A stretch of 64,000 nucleotides of DNA, taken from Setomelanomma holmii. Its lineage: Eukaryota; Ascomycota; Dothideomycetes; Pleosporales; Phaeosphaeriaceae. The stretch is from contig ML978287.1 in the NCBI GenBank assembly GCA_010015745.1, forward strand, positions 1 to 64,000, given 5' to 3'. The notes under the pieces were generated by a model. It had not been told where the DNA came from, made no database searches, and worked only from the letters and a program-made list of their open reading frames with translations. The position numbers and the translations under genes were made by a program. Position 1 is the stretch's first letter; each line of letters opens with the position of its first letter. Shown one piece after another: positions 21,749-34,002 of the stretch.

Positions 21749-22539
21749 TTACAACGCAATCGCAGCTACACCAGCAAGCAATGCAGTGGACATTCCGGCC
21801 CAGAAAGTGACTCCACCAACGGCCAGCGGCTGTGCAGCGCCCGGGAACGGCACCGGAACACTCGAGTTGCTCGCGCTGCTGGAAGTCGGTCTAGCTGGTG
21901 GGTACGTTGTCGTTGGAGTGCCTGTTAGGTTCTGTACACTGATGTAATTGGCTGCGAGCGCCTGTCCCAGGCCAGCGTCTCTGACAAACTGGCTCACGTT
22001 GAAGGGGACTCTGCTCTGCGCCAGCCCTGCATATTGGGACGGGATAGAAAAGTTGGCGGGTTGCGGGAACACGATAAATGTGTAGGCGTGAGGGACATCT
22101 CCGACTGGTGGTGAGGGCTGGAGGTAGGGCACAGGACTGTTTGGTACGTTGAGAGGCGTCGAGCCTAACGAGTTGCTGGCCCCGAGAGTCACATTGGTTG
22201 CAAGCCAATGGAGGAGTTGGACCCGCGTTCCGTTTCGGGGCACATCGAGGTCGACTGCAAGCAAGACCCCTTGGCCAGGGTTGCTCGCACCAGCGACCCA
22301 GACAGGAGTGCTGATACTCGGTGGTCGCGCCGTTTCTGAGACTGCTGTCAGTGTTGTGATCTTCGACCTGACAGGAACCACTTACCACCGCGCGGAATCA
22401 ATTCTCCTGGAGGAGAGACTGTGTTGTTGCCAAACGCGACAGTCAGCTGCTGCGAGGCCTGGATCGGAAAGCCTGGCGCTGATTGCGCCGCCGCCAGCGC
22501 AAGCAATGCCCCGAGGCTCAATTGCGTCTTGCCAAACAT
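21749..22539 (-). CDS. Secreted, probably GPI-anchored PEBP-like protein 2
   Basis: Exons 22539-22386 and 22344-21749, with a 41-nt intron (GTAAGT...CTGACAG), give 249 residues. A signal peptide (MFGKTQLSLGALLALAAAQS) is followed by the PEBP fold with LLAVDLDVP, LLHWLATNVT and PVGDVPHAYTFIVF. The C-terminal Ser/Asn-rich stretch and hydrophobic end suggest a GPI anchor. The layout and intron position match the gene at 18841-19671, but sequence identity looks moderate, so this is an old duplication. It has the shortest intron I placed in the window. Function is unknown beyond the fold. Confidence 0.9.
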
Positions 22540-23210
22540 GTTGTATGAGAGTTATGTGAAACGTACACTCGGAGGGAAGTGTCTTGAATGTAACATAGAT
22601 TAGGTACCGTTCTTATGCGGTTCCTGAACGCCAGCCTCCAATCATGACGTCGACCAAGACCGGGGGCGGCGTCCACACTCTACAATGGTACTGGAGGCCA
22701 AACAACACCCACGTGGACTAGGCTTGGGGCGGTGTCGCTAAGCCTAGCCAGCCTGAGAATTGTGCATCTAACGCGCTCTGCGACCACTGTGTTGCAGTGA
22801 TCCAGAAGTGTTTGAAGATGGCAATGCATAGCAAGAAGCCGAAGATGCGGACGTTCCAGCGCCAAGGCTGAAACGGCAAAGGTTCAGGGCAACGACCACC
22901 AGATGCCCTGGACCGAATGCTTCCCCACCTTAGCCTTGCATAATGCACCCGACCCCTACAGCGCAACCGCAGGACGCCTAGCCATGACTCGCCGTATCGT
23001 TCAGCTGGCATCGCAAAGATTCTCTTCTTCTGTGAGAAGCTGGCTCGACTACACTAGACAATCATCTCGCTTCTTCGCGTTCCCACTCCACGAGGATTGC
23101 TCGCTTTGTCTACACTGCCTTTTCCAAGGTTTCGTGCTCTACTTGGACGCGCTACAGCGGAACCCCTGGTGCTTAATTGGTCGCTTACACCCGCTTTCAT
23201 CAATACTACC
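22540..23210. other. Divergent intergenic region
   Basis: About 670 bp between the start of PEBP 2 and the next plus-strand gene. The reading frame of the downstream gene stays open back to 23097 but has no ATG there. A further upstream exon cannot be excluded. Confidence 0.4.
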
Positions 23211-24212
23211 ATGGCCATGGTCCAGAGATGGTCAGAGAACAAGAAGCTCTCAATCACATCCAACGGAAGTTTCGAAGAACTGTACGCTTCACGTCAAAGT
23301 CAACTTTTCCGGGATCTTGAGGTCCTACTTGAACTCAAGCCTAGCACATTTAGCTCAAGTCTCCTGGCTCTACCAAGAGAAATTCGCGACCGAGTCTTCG
23401 ACTATGTGTTGCCGGATATAGTCGAAATACGGCCGGAGCTACATACCTGCCTATGGGGTGCAGATATGGTCCATGGCGAACCATGGAGACACGACATCTT
23501 TGGATATGGGTCTTCAGTTGCCAACGAACGTCGTCTGCAGCCAAAGTTGCTGCTTATCAACAAGCAGATCCGTGAAGAACTGCTGCAGAATTACTTTCGC
23601 CGGAGCAAGTTGACGCTACACGCCGAATTGCGTAATACCAGGCTGAACAACAACCTTTTCGAGTTCTCGCCACACATCTTGCAATTGCCCATGCTGAAAC
23701 ATGTTACGCATATCAGATTCTACGTTGAGTGGAATTACGGAACTGCGAAAGACATCGCCAAGGAGGCACAGCTCAAAGACCAAGTCCGCATGACCAGCAG
23801 TCTTCTGGAGGCCGTGGACATAATCATTGCTCCACTACAACCCATTGAGACTGTTGAACTTTCGATCCTGTTCTTCTGGAAATATCGCTCTGGCAAAATG
23901 TATAGCCTGTCCATGGAAGACATGTTCGCACTGGAAGACGTATTCAAGCGCTATGCAGAGCAGCGCTGGCTTCAAATACTGAGGAAAAATAAGTCCACGG
24001 TCACATCGCCCAATCCTTCAGTAGGAGTAGGCTACAAGCTATCGAGCGAGAAGAAAGGCACTGAGCAAAGTGGTGGCATGGAAATATTTGTCAGCCAGGA
24101 CCTGGACCTAGCGATGACGACTCGTCGAGAAAGCAATGTGGACTTTTATGGGCACTATGGAATCTCTGATCCGCTGCCTCAGCCTTGCTACAGACACGGA
24201 GTAATGATTTAG
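23211..24212 (+). CDS. Fungal protein with an F-box-like N-terminal motif
   Basis: A single exon of 333 residues from the ATG at 23211 (ACCATGG context). Residues about 40-75 read FSSSLLALPREIRDRVFDYVL, the short LPxEIRxxI/VF motif of F-box-like or 2EXR proteins, which are very abundant in Pezizomycotina. Downstream are LLLINKQIREELLQNYF and a long alpha/beta region with no family I can name. Such proteins are often predicted substrate adaptors for ubiquitin ligases, but this one is uncharacterised. The start is uncertain because the frame is open upstream. Confidence 0.7.
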   Translation: MAMVQRWSENKKLSITSNGSFEELYASRQSQLFRDLEVLLELKPSTFSSSLLALPREIRDRVFDYVLPDIVEIRPELHTCLWGADMVHGEPWRHDIFGYGSSVANERRLQPKLLLINKQIREELLQNYFRRSKLTLHAELRNTRLNNNLFEFSPHILQLPMLKHVTHIRFYVEWNYGTAKDIAKEAQLKDQVRMTSSLLEAVDIIIAPLQPIETVELSILFFWKYRSGKMYSLSMEDMFALEDVFKRYAEQRWLQILRKNKSTVTSPNPSVGVGYKLSSEKKGTEQSGGMEIFVSQDLDLAMTTRRESNVDFYGHYGISDPLPQPCYRHGVMI

Positions 24213-25939
24213 AAGCTAGCACCGAACAGGCTTTCTATGAATGCCTAACCGCAAGTCTGCCCTGTTGCGGAGGTCTCCAGGAGATTATGCGACAAGTTTG
24301 TCGTCACTCAAACCAGAATCTCACGAAAGGCCAGGTGTGAGTAACTGTATGCGGCGATCTCCACTTCAGAAGTATCTCCAGTACTGGGACTTGGATAGTC
24401 CACATATCACGCCATGCACATCTCTACACATCAGCTCTCCTACCCTGGCTCATCGTTCGCGGCAGCAAGATACAACAGCGTATATCACGATGATGATGGA
24501 CATGTGATACGGCGAGATAGCAGCGAGTCTGATTGAGGGAGACTTCAGACTGATGTCAGTTGTCGATCAGCACAAGGCAAAGAGGCTGGTCAGACGCTCG
24601 CTGTAATGTATGATGATGGAGGCAAACATGCGGAAGGAAGCACGCTGGTCTCTTACCAGCTTGCACATCGCATGACGGAGTCAAAAGAATCTTCGTCAGC
24701 AATCCATTGAGCGCCGCGGGCCGTCTTACCACAGTTTCCGTATTGGGTGAGACACTGCAGAGGCTCTCGCGCATATGGGCTCGGCTAGCGCAAAGTCCAA
24801 AATCTCTTAGAGACGTCCAAGTAACTCTTTTTCACCGAAAAGGCTGCCAAGAGTGCGCATATACTTCCGATCAGCCTCAAACCTGTGCATATTATGAGAG
24901 CAGGTGTAGTGTCACAATAGAGATGAGAGAAGCTAGCCAATTCACGATGCTCTCTCGGGCAATACCTTTGAAAACTTTTCGGTGGATCGTCGAAAGACTA
25001 CTGCAGTTGCGCAACGCATTCACTTTGCCGGGGGATAATCTTGCCCCGACATTGCGATATGTGGCGTCAACCTAAACCGTTCCAGCATCCTGCATCAATT
25101 CTTCGGCCGAGGTCATTCTCTACCCAACAAAGTGGGGAGAAGAGAAAAAGGAAGTGAAAGAACGAAGAAAAAAATAGTACAGAAGTGAGCATTCATGCTT
25201 TCCATTCGCAAGATTCTTGGCAAGCCCTGCTGGGTCGTATGGAGACCTTTCGCTGATGCGGATGTGTAAAGTGGCAACCAAGTGGATGTCACAAAGCAGA
25301 GATGAAAACACAAGCTCCACGAAAAGTGGATCTCCCCGCGATGCGCTCCCCACACACACCTGCCTCTACGGCGCGTTGTGCGCCTGAACAGAGAGAGAAT
25401 ATTTCTCGTTCCAGAGGCCAAATACAATAACCAATGATCAATGTTGTTGGCCGCATTGGTACCAATCTTATTACTATGTAACGGCTTGCGAAAGACCTGC
25501 AAGGCGAAGGACTTGCAAGCACGCCACAAAGTGCTTGCTGCGAGGTAGCATCAAACACGGATATAACGCCCACGGAAATATCGGCAGAATACCTGAGCCC
25601 ACTGTGGTAGGGCGTCCCATACGAGAGCTGCTGCTACCCCCTAGTGGTAACGTTCCCCATCATTAGTAATGTGTAGGCCTCATGAGACCTGTGGTTTGCT
25701 TTTCCATCACCTCTTGCGTCCACTCACCCGGTACATTGCGAGCACCTTGTCGCGAACCACATTCTCAGGCCGCGCTGGAGAGTCCGAACAAGCACAGTGT
25801 TCGACTCATTGTCTCGCCAGCGTCCGTTTGCCTCTTGCTTCAGAAGATCTCAATCTCTACAAGACGTCCTCTTGAAGATCTGGTCTATTTTAATCGCTCT
25901 AGACGCGCTCACAGTCGTGAAAAGAAATCCAAGGTCATC
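24213..25939. other. Gene-free stretch upstream of the MFS transporter
   Basis: About 1.7 kb. It includes several short ORFs without domains or splice support. I see no tRNA, transposon or repeat in it. The last 300 bp should hold the MFS promoter and leader. Confidence 0.45.
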
Positions 25940-27987
25940 ATGAATACACCAGCACAACACCGTCATGCAACACGGAGCGAAATAATCGAACTTGCCGCCG
26001 CGGAAGGCCACGATGCCGATATACGCAGCAATGCTGGGTCGATTCGGCCAACAGGTAGCCGTGCTTCGACGCGACCGCAAGTACTAGCCGATGACGAGAA
26101 AGAGCTGCATGTGTCATTAAGTAAAGACATCGAGAAGGGTGTCGAGTCTAGTTCAATATCCAGCGTGGGACCAGAAGACGAGATCGAATCGGATCCAAAC
26201 ATCGTCGACTTCGATGGTCCTGACGACCCAGAGAATCCTCTGAATTGGAGCTTTTGGAAGAAATGGGGCATGGTGATGTTGGTCTCAGCCATCACCTTTC
26301 TCACGCCGCTTGCGTCATCCATGTTCGCGCCAGGTGTACCGGAGGTTATGCGGGAGTTCAATTCAACAAACGATATGCTAGAGGGCTTCATGGTCTCTGT
26401 TTACGTACTCGGATTTGCATTCGGACCTCTCATCATTGCGCCCTTGTCCGAGATGTACGGAAGGTTGCCCCTCTACCACACCTGCAATTTCTTCTTCATC
26501 ATATTCACAATAGCTGCTGCTGTAGCACAGAGCATGAGTCAATTTGTTGTGTTCAGATTCTTCATGGGATGCTTTGGAGGAGCGCCGATGGTTCTCGGAG
26601 GCGGCACGATTGCCGACTTGATACACCGCGAACAAAGGGGTACGGCAATGTCTGTGTGGTAAGCAAACTCAACGTTCCAAATTCAATCGAGACATCCACT
26701 AACTTGATACACCAACATTTAGGCTAATGGGTCCGACTATTGGCCCATGTGTCGGACCCGTTATTGGTGGATTTCTCACGATTGCAAAAGGGTGGCGGTG
26801 GAATTTCTGGTTCGTGTCCATCGTGGTAGGTACATAACGATCATGATGAGCTCCTTCCCAGAACGATTTGAGACACGTCGCACACTGCTAACTGTGCCCA
26901 GGCTGGCGCCTTCTTCATCATGTCCCTTATTCTCATGAGCGAGACTTCCGGGCCCATCATTCTTGAGCGCAAGGCCAAGCGCCTCCGTGCCGAGACTGGA
27001 AATGAAAAGCTGGTATCCAGATTGGACAGTGGACTTGTGCCAAAAGAGCTATTCAGGTTATCCATCATTCGCCCAGCAAAGATGCTATTCCGTTCCACGA
27101 TCTGCTTCGCAATTTCAGTCCGTATACCAGGGTAAGAAGTGGGTGTTCTGCGTGCAGGCACTCGCAGTTGGTCTCATCAGTTGATATCGGCTGATGGCCT
27201 CAGCTGCGTGATTGCTCGTGCAGGGCATCTACGTGATACCGATCCCTTTTACGAGACCTCGCTAATGTTTCGCAGGGTACGTTGAATCAGAGCTTTCTCC
27301 TTTCCGAGGCTTGACCACACAACCACTCATAAGTATCGCTCCCAACAAGGAGAACCTTGCTAACTCTGATCCACCAAATCGACAGTCTACATCGCAATAA
27401 CTTATGCGTATCTTTACATTCTCTTCACGACATTCACGGCTGTTTTCGCCGGTCAATACGGCTGGCATGGTGGCGTTGCTGGCCTTTCGTTTCTCGGTCT
27501 TGGGGTCGGATCACTCATTGGACAATTCGCCTACATCCACTTCGGGAACAAGACTGTCGCGAAACACATTGAACGAGGAGACTTCCGTCCTGAGCATCGC
27601 CTCTACGTCATGTGCATCGGAGGGTTCTTCATCCCTATCGGTCTGTTCATTTATGGATGGACGGTACAAGTACACACCCATTTCATGGTTCCCATCATGG
27701 CAACCGGTCTGATCGGGTTTGGTCTGTTGATGACTTTCATGCCAGCGTCTACATACATGGTCGACGTCTTTACGGTTCATGCAGCGAGTGCAATGGCAGC
27801 TAATACCGTGCTGCGATCCTTAGCTGCAGCATTCATCCCGCTAAGCAGTCAGCAAATGTACGCCACGCTAGGCTATGGGTGGGGAAACTCGCTTTTGGGG
27901 TTTGTATCTTGTCTGCTCATTCCGATCCCCTTTCTCTTCCTTAGATACGGAGAAAGGATCAGACAGCGTAGCACGGTCAAGCTTTAA
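25940..27987 (+). CDS. MFS transporter, DHA1-like drug:proton antiporter
   Basis: Exons 25940-26658, 26723-26825, 26902-27121 and 27386-27987 give 547 residues in phase. A charged N-terminal tail of about 100 residues leads to FDGPDDPENPLNWSFWKKW, the usual entry to helix 1 in this group. Later come SEMYGRLPLYH (loop 2-3 motif), FRFFMGCFGGAPMVLGGGTIADL and MGPTIGPCVGPVIGGFL (motif C), then helices 7-12 with YAYLYILFTTF. The predicted plasma-membrane antiporter may export toxic compounds; the substrate is unknown. The third intron (27122-27385) is 264 nt, far longer than its neighbours. It was placed because the AISV/LYIAITY junction is typical. Confidence 0.86.
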
Positions 27988-28530
27988 AGACACGCAGTTG
28001 AATCGGCAATGGAAAGGCGGAGCATCATATGTTACAGTAATGCGTACCATTCTGCTCAAACTTTGCAGATTGGAAGTGTCGAATTCAAATATCTCTTCAG
28101 AAGGAAGACTGTTCCACTTGTGATCGCTACTAACAAAAGTCTCTGACCTTGTACAGAGCTCAACGAGAGAGCATTGTGGGAGTCGACCCTGGTCGAGTGG
28201 GGCACACACTATTGCGAGGCCTCGAAATCTATGGTATTGCAAGGACAAAAACCATTGTAAAGCCCATGACGAAGCTTGCCGACATCAGTTACGATTCGAA
28301 TCGCTGGCATTGTGGACTAGACATGACTCGCCCCCCGGAAACAATCAAGACGTGGTACCTCGGGTCTAACTCCGTCGACCCCACACAATCGCGCCAAATC
28401 GTTCGATACTACGACGTCATGGGCATTCGAAGAGCATCAAATATGATATATGCTTATGTGACTTGGCGTCGAACAATTTAACAAAAGCCCACTTCACGAT
28501 CAATATCAAGCCTGACTCGGGAACATCACC
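27988..28530. other. Intergenic region
   Basis: About 540 bp with no gene-like ORF. Promoter of the MDR oxidoreductase. Confidence 0.5.
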
Positions 28531-29664
28531 ATGGCCGCACAATTACCTGAGAATAACACATCTCTGACCTACACTCAACCATCCTCTGCGCCTCACCTTA
28601 CACAGGCGCCACTCCCCAAGCCCGGACCGAAGGATGTCCTCGTCAAAATTCGTGCTGCTGCCATAAATCCTGTCGACATTCAACTTTGGGGCAATCCTGT
28701 GATAGGATGGCTTGCAGGTAAGAAGGAGAAGGGCATCGGCCGAGACTATTCTGGCGAGGTCGTTGCAATCGGTGATGAGGTGAAGAGTAGTGGGAATTGG
28801 AATGTCGGCGACGAAGTCTACGGGCTGTGCAATCGACTGACTGGAGAAGGCACGTTTGCGCAATATCTGAATGTCACACCTGGCGAGCCGATTGCAAAGA
28901 AACCAAAATCATTGACACACCAACAAGCAGCCGCTATACCTCTTGTTGTACTTACCGCGTTTGCTTGCCTTGACTGGCTCCCAACGGAGTCTCAAAGTCC
29001 CAACGAGAAACGAAGAGTCGTTGTGTCTGGAGCCAGTGGCGGTGTCGGAATTTGGTGTGTGCAGCTGGCGAAGAAACTATATGATTGCCACGTCATTGGC
29101 ATTTGCTCAAGCCGAAATGCTGATTTCGTCAGAGAACTAGGAGCTGATGAGGTAATCGATTATGGCAAGGAAGATGTTGTGAAAACTCTCCTTGGAAAGA
29201 GGCCTGATGGGAAGAAATATGATATCTACATTGACTGCGTGGGCGGCACAGAAATGTTCAATCATTGGGTAAAGTTACCTCCATTCGACTTGCTCATGCT
29301 GTTCTGACACCTCTAGACTGAACTTCTTCACTCATATGGAGCGTATATCACCATCGTTGGCGATAAAACTTCACGAGAATCGATGGGCGGACCAGCAACA
29401 TACTTCACATACCCATCACAAGTTCTTCGTCATATTCGTGGCAAGGTCCTGGGGCCAAGGTACGCGAACGTGATTCTGTACCAGAAGAGCGAATTGTTAG
29501 AGCAGGTTGCAACCATGGCAGATGCAGGGCAGCTGGAAGTCGTGGTACAAGATGTCGTGAAAGGCATCCTGAGCGAGCATGGGCACGAAGATGCATGGAA
29601 AAAGGCCAAGGAGTACATGGTTTTGGGCCGGGTCCGGGGGAAAATTGTTTTTGACATTGAATGA
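28531..29664 (+). CDS. Zinc-independent MDR oxidoreductase (quinone reductase-like)
   Basis: Exons 28531-29268 and 29317-29664, with a 48-nt intron, give 361 residues. The N-terminal GroES-like domain has VKIRAAAINPVDIQLWG and GIGRDYSGEVVAIG. The Rossmann domain has VVVSGASGGVGIWCVQLAK for NADPH binding and ELGADEVIDYG. The zinc-ligand Cys/His pattern of true alcohol dehydrogenases is missing, so it belongs with quinone reductases, RTN4IP1-like proteins and enoyl reductases. The substrate cannot be read from sequence. It follows an MFS gene, but the 540-bp gap and common family give little support for a metabolic cluster. Confidence 0.85.
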
Positions 29665-30819
29665 AAAGAAAGAAGGCGTGGATTATGCAGCGTTAGTTCA
29701 TTCATGGTACCAACTGTTCTCACGCCCGTTACTACGGCCTCTATTGATTACGGCTAGAATATTGGAGTGCAGCGCAGAATATAAGCACGTTGTCAGAAGA
29801 TATACTTTCAAGCACTCCGACCCTCTTTCGTCAGCGTTGTCGACACAGGCGAGTCACTTCGTCGAAGAAGGAAAGGTAGAAACACTCTTCGTTTGCATCT
29901 CGGACAACAGGTGATTATGCTCGGTCGAATCAAGCGGCCTTTTCATAGCTCAGGTACCTTGAACCAAGAGCAGCAACGCCCTGCGAAGCTCTACCGTCCG
30001 AAATTGCCATATGTCCAGGGCGTGTACCACGCGTTTCCTTGCTCACAGCCAGGTTCTGCTCAGAACCATCCCAGATGTCGTGCTGCGTGGTGGTAACGAC
30101 GAAAATGAGTCAATATCGTCCGTCCGAGGTCTGCGACGTGCGCTCTCAGACTTCTAAAGTTACAAATTCGTGCTTGGTCGGTTTAGAGTCTGTTGAGTCC
30201 GGTCGACGAGGGACGGAGGGACGAGCCTACTCAACTCTGTGTTGTGCATGCTGTCAGTACTCAGGATGCGAGTCACGCAGCAATATGCACCAGAGTCCAC
30301 GCCGAAGGTCCATAGCTTAATCAGCGGTCTAAAAACTGTACAGAGCGATTTCGTATAGAGCAGATCAGTCCAAAGTATTGCATTTAGGTAGAATGTCACT
30401 CGCGACAAGTCGAATCAAACCCAGCCTCAATCATATCTCGTTACTAAGCAGATAGCCTACCACAGACCATCGCATTTCAAGCCCATCGAAGCCCACTGGC
30501 CAGCCACGATTGCGGCTATTTTAGGAATGGCCTGGCGTGCTGGCGTTTCAGATTCGAGCCTCGTGGCCCGCGTGGCTTGATTCAGCCCCGTGTCTTGTCG
30601 TGTTTACCGACCCCCGAGTTCTGCAGCTCATCATGCACAAGTGCCCAACATCCCTCTTTCCCCATCCGTGCGACTTCACAAAACCGCCTTGCCCCATCAT
30701 CTTGCGGCGATCATGAATTTGGGTCTGCAGGCGACGTTACGCAAGCGCTGAGCGCTAGGAGATCTGTTCTGGAACGATTCTGGAAGGTGCACAGTCGGTA
30801 GTCTTCGGCGAGGCACACG
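29665..30819. other. Intergenic region
   Basis: About 1.15 kb with no supported gene, RNA or repeat. Confidence 0.5.
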
Positions 30820-32153
30820 ATGGCGACGGTGGAGACTTTTCAACGAGGCACTTCAGCATCGGAGCGTGCGAGGGTCGGTTTGATCGTCGTATCCCGCGGA
30901 CAGGGCGTCAAGAAGAAAAGACCGAGGCTGGGAAAAGTTGCAGAGAGCCTGCAAGTTCGATTGATTGCGTCGTTTGGTGTGGTCAAGAGAAGAGAATTGC
31001 GCGCAGGGCTGTCACCCAATTCATCTAGGTACTTTGCAACACGGCACATGGATAGGGATATCCTACTGATCAGTATCGCAGTCCATTCTTGGAAGCTTTG
31101 TTTCGCTTGCCAAATGAGCTTCATCTCCACATCTTGCGCGAACTATGCGTCGCGGATGTCCTGTCGCTGCGACTGACATCGCGGGTGCTCAATGAGCTGA
31201 TAACTGGCAACGCGCCTGCTCTTGTCCGCCACTGGGTTAGATGTCGACTTGGAGATCTCCACCAGCGTCTTTATCCCATTCCTAGTCGTACTGCAGCAGA
31301 TTTTCCGTTCCTGCTCGCAATGCGACGGCGACACATCGCATCCATCAGGCTTACCCGACATTTGGCTAATATCTTAGCCGGAGACGCTTCAGAAAACCTG
31401 TGTCACCGGCAAAGACAGATGTGGACTTCGGTGTACGAGAGAATGATGCCGCTGGTGTTTGGTGTTGGGTTCTTCCTGGACGAGCATAGAAGGCTGCTTT
31501 TGGAAAGAGACCTGGGTCGTATCCGTCCACGCTCGCACATTGGCTACAACGTCTGTACGACAAGTGGTATCACGCAAGAGGAAATGAAGATCATGAAGAA
31601 GCTGGATGCTCCGCTTCGGTTACAGTACTTCTACATGTACTGCTTCATTGTCCAAGTCTTGATGAACAAGCTGCGACCATCAAGTCGGACTGGGCCGGTT
31701 GAAAGGCTTCTACGGGGTTGGGTAAGCCAACCTGCTTGTCATGAAGACATTGCTTTCTTCCTTGTCCTCGGTGGCATCGGTCAAGTTGCCAAACTACTGG
31801 CCCGAGAAAAGTACAGCGAACGACGCCGCTATCTGCACGCCTTCAGGTCGCACATGTCGCCACATACAAGCAAGTGCTGGAGAAGACACTGGAAAGACAT
31901 TGGCGTTGCATCACCAGCCCTGCTCGATGATATTCCCTGTACGAAGATTGGCATCACGCAGCTTGACCAGATCTGGCGACCTTTGATCGCACAAATGATG
32001 CAGCCGGGAAGTCGAGAGTTCACAGAGGACGAGAGAAGACGATACGAGGAGCTGTCAGTTTCGCACAAGTTCATTAACGAAGTCATGGGGTACGATATCC
32101 TGCAGGGCCGGCCTCCCGACGGGGGTGGTTCAGACGAGGAGCATGAGCAATAA
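30820..32153 (+). CDS. F-box domain protein
   Basis: Main exon 31082-32153 encodes FLEALFRLPNELHLHILREL, a clear F-box start, then VADVLSLRLTSRVLNELI. The remaining 300 residues carry no family I recognise and end in an acidic Gly/Glu tail. The open frame has no ATG near its 5' end. A first exon 30820-31028 joined by a 53-nt intron (GTACTT...ATCGCAG, with CTACTGAT inside) keeps phase, reads SPNSSSPFLEAL and gives 426 residues. The basic first-exon peptide is unusual, so this exon is the weak part of the model. F-box proteins usually recruit substrates to SCF ubiquitin ligases. Confidence 0.65.
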
Positions 32154-34002
32154 TTCGACTAGAGCAAATGAGCTTCGCTATGAAGCCGCATGCCACCTTC
32201 AAACATTCTTTTCTCCATGCTAACATGTTCCACTTTTGCAGCTGTTGAGATTCGTACTTGCCTTTTTAACTAAGTGGCGGTGCTCGCACTGCAATTACTG
32301 CTCTCCATTACGTACATAGCTTGGGAGTGTGAGGCGCTATATCTTTAGTCGTGTGCAGTCGCGCGTTCAGCGGCAACTACCAACCCTGCTCCACACTGTC
32401 CATACGACCAACTTCCGTTCGCGTTCAGCAGAGGCTTCAACTCTGTCCTAGTCTTGGCAGGCACATGGCAAATTTTACGACAAAGGCTCTCAAGCCTCGG
32501 GCTTAGTGCTGCTCTTCCAAAGCCGGTGGGCTCAGTCCTGAGGGCAAAGTTTCCACAGGCAGATGTTCTGCTGCAATCATGTAAGGTCTCCAGATTGTCC
32601 GCATTCTTCCGGCTGCCTGGTCGCAGCAACGACAGGCAAGCAACAACAGCCTATTTGTGGAATGCCGAGGACCCTGCAGGCGTTGTCAACGACAGAGCAG
32701 TGGCCGAGCTGTCAGTCGTCGTTTGCGTGGCCTGACAATTCATTGGTTTGATGGGGCTCGTGCACTGCTTCTGGAAGAAGTGGAGCATTCCTGGGACTTC
32801 GGCTGGTGCGTGACGACCAGTGGGTTACTCAGCGGAGCTTACGCAGAACAGGACCATGATTTGAGGCTGGGGACGCTCCACATGGGATCCATGGCTCCGT
32901 CGCAGTGGAAGATGCACGCTTGCGAGGCATGCAGATTCACGGAAAAGATTTCGGGGCAGCATGACAGATGGCTGCAGCCGAAACACAATGCACGCGGGTG
33001 ATTGAGCGGGAGGGCTTCGACTCTGTCGCTGGGATGGGAATTGTTCCGCAAGCGGGGAGGAATGACGTGCGGCAATCTGTAGATCTATAGCAAGTCAGGG
33101 GCGGATGTGGCATCGCTGGAGGGCTGTGGTGGACTTTGAGGCAACACGCGCAGATCTCTGCCCAGCGAGAGGAGCAGTGGACCTGAATCGAGGCGCGCTG
33201 CGTCATTCGCTGCGTGTGGGGAACGATGAGATGCAACTCTGGCGAGGCTCTGTGCTCCCTGCGGCCTTGCTGGGATGGGTGCCGCTGCCCGTGTGCGGTG
33301 CACAAGTGTCGCACAGAGGGCCGTCGAGAGGTGCTGGAGCGCGACTCACATTCTCGCAGTGTGCTCGCCATGCGCGTCTCGAGGAGACGCGCGCAGCCGT
33401 AGTCGCACAGAGGCTGCATCGGTCCACATGTCAAGTGTAAGGCATGCAGTGCGATGCCAGCCAATTGGGGGCTCGTGATTGTAGCAGTTGTAGCGGTCAA
33501 GACAGCAGCCGTGCCATGCCTGCTAGCACGCCTCCATCATCTCGACGCCCCCAGCGACGATACGAGCAGCTAAGTGCCGCCGGGCCCTCGGCGTCCTGGG
33601 GACGTCTTTGCTGCGCGCTGCTGCACACAGGCTCGCTGCCGGTCTAGCGCAGAGCCGTAGTCAGCCAGAGGGCGATATAGCCCCAGAGCGCCCAACTAAA
33701 CACCCTCCAAGAAGGCCGCCTCCCCAAGAACCCATCCGCGTGCCACCCCTCGACTTCCGCGACTCAACACACCACCACCACCGCGGCCTCGCCCCCCTCC
33801 ACATCCTGAGCCAGTGCTCCGGTTCCTGGCGACCGCATCTGCGCCCTCACCACTCACAGCGACACCCGCCGCACTCCGCACGTGCAGACCACACCCCTCC
33901 CACAGGCGCGCAGGGACTCTCTATTGTCAGCTGAGCCGGACCGCGACCCTCCCGACATACCCGCAGCATCATGAGGCCGTAGAGATCAGATCGAAGAGCA
34001 AA
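32154..34002. other. Gene-free stretch upstream of LST7
   Basis: About 1.85 kb, GC-rich towards the right. A 187-codon minus-strand ORF at 32937-33500 has Cys/His/Ser-rich, non-protein-like composition. The last 300 bp are C-rich promoter/leader sequence for LST7. Confidence 0.45.

Noticed and set aside
28285..28305. Palindromic CGATTCGAATCG resembling a T-arm
   Set aside because: No cloverleaf can be built around it. Probably a chance palindrome.
28531..29664. MFS transporter plus MDR oxidoreductase as a secondary-metabolite cluster
   Set aside because: No synthase, terpene cyclase, P450 or pathway regulator nearby, and the neighbours are housekeeping or F-box genes.
32937..33500. Minus-strand ORF of 187 codons in a gene-free stretch
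   Set aside because: Composition is rich in Cys, His, Ser and Arg with no domain, signal or splice partner. Looks like chance in GC-rich DNA.
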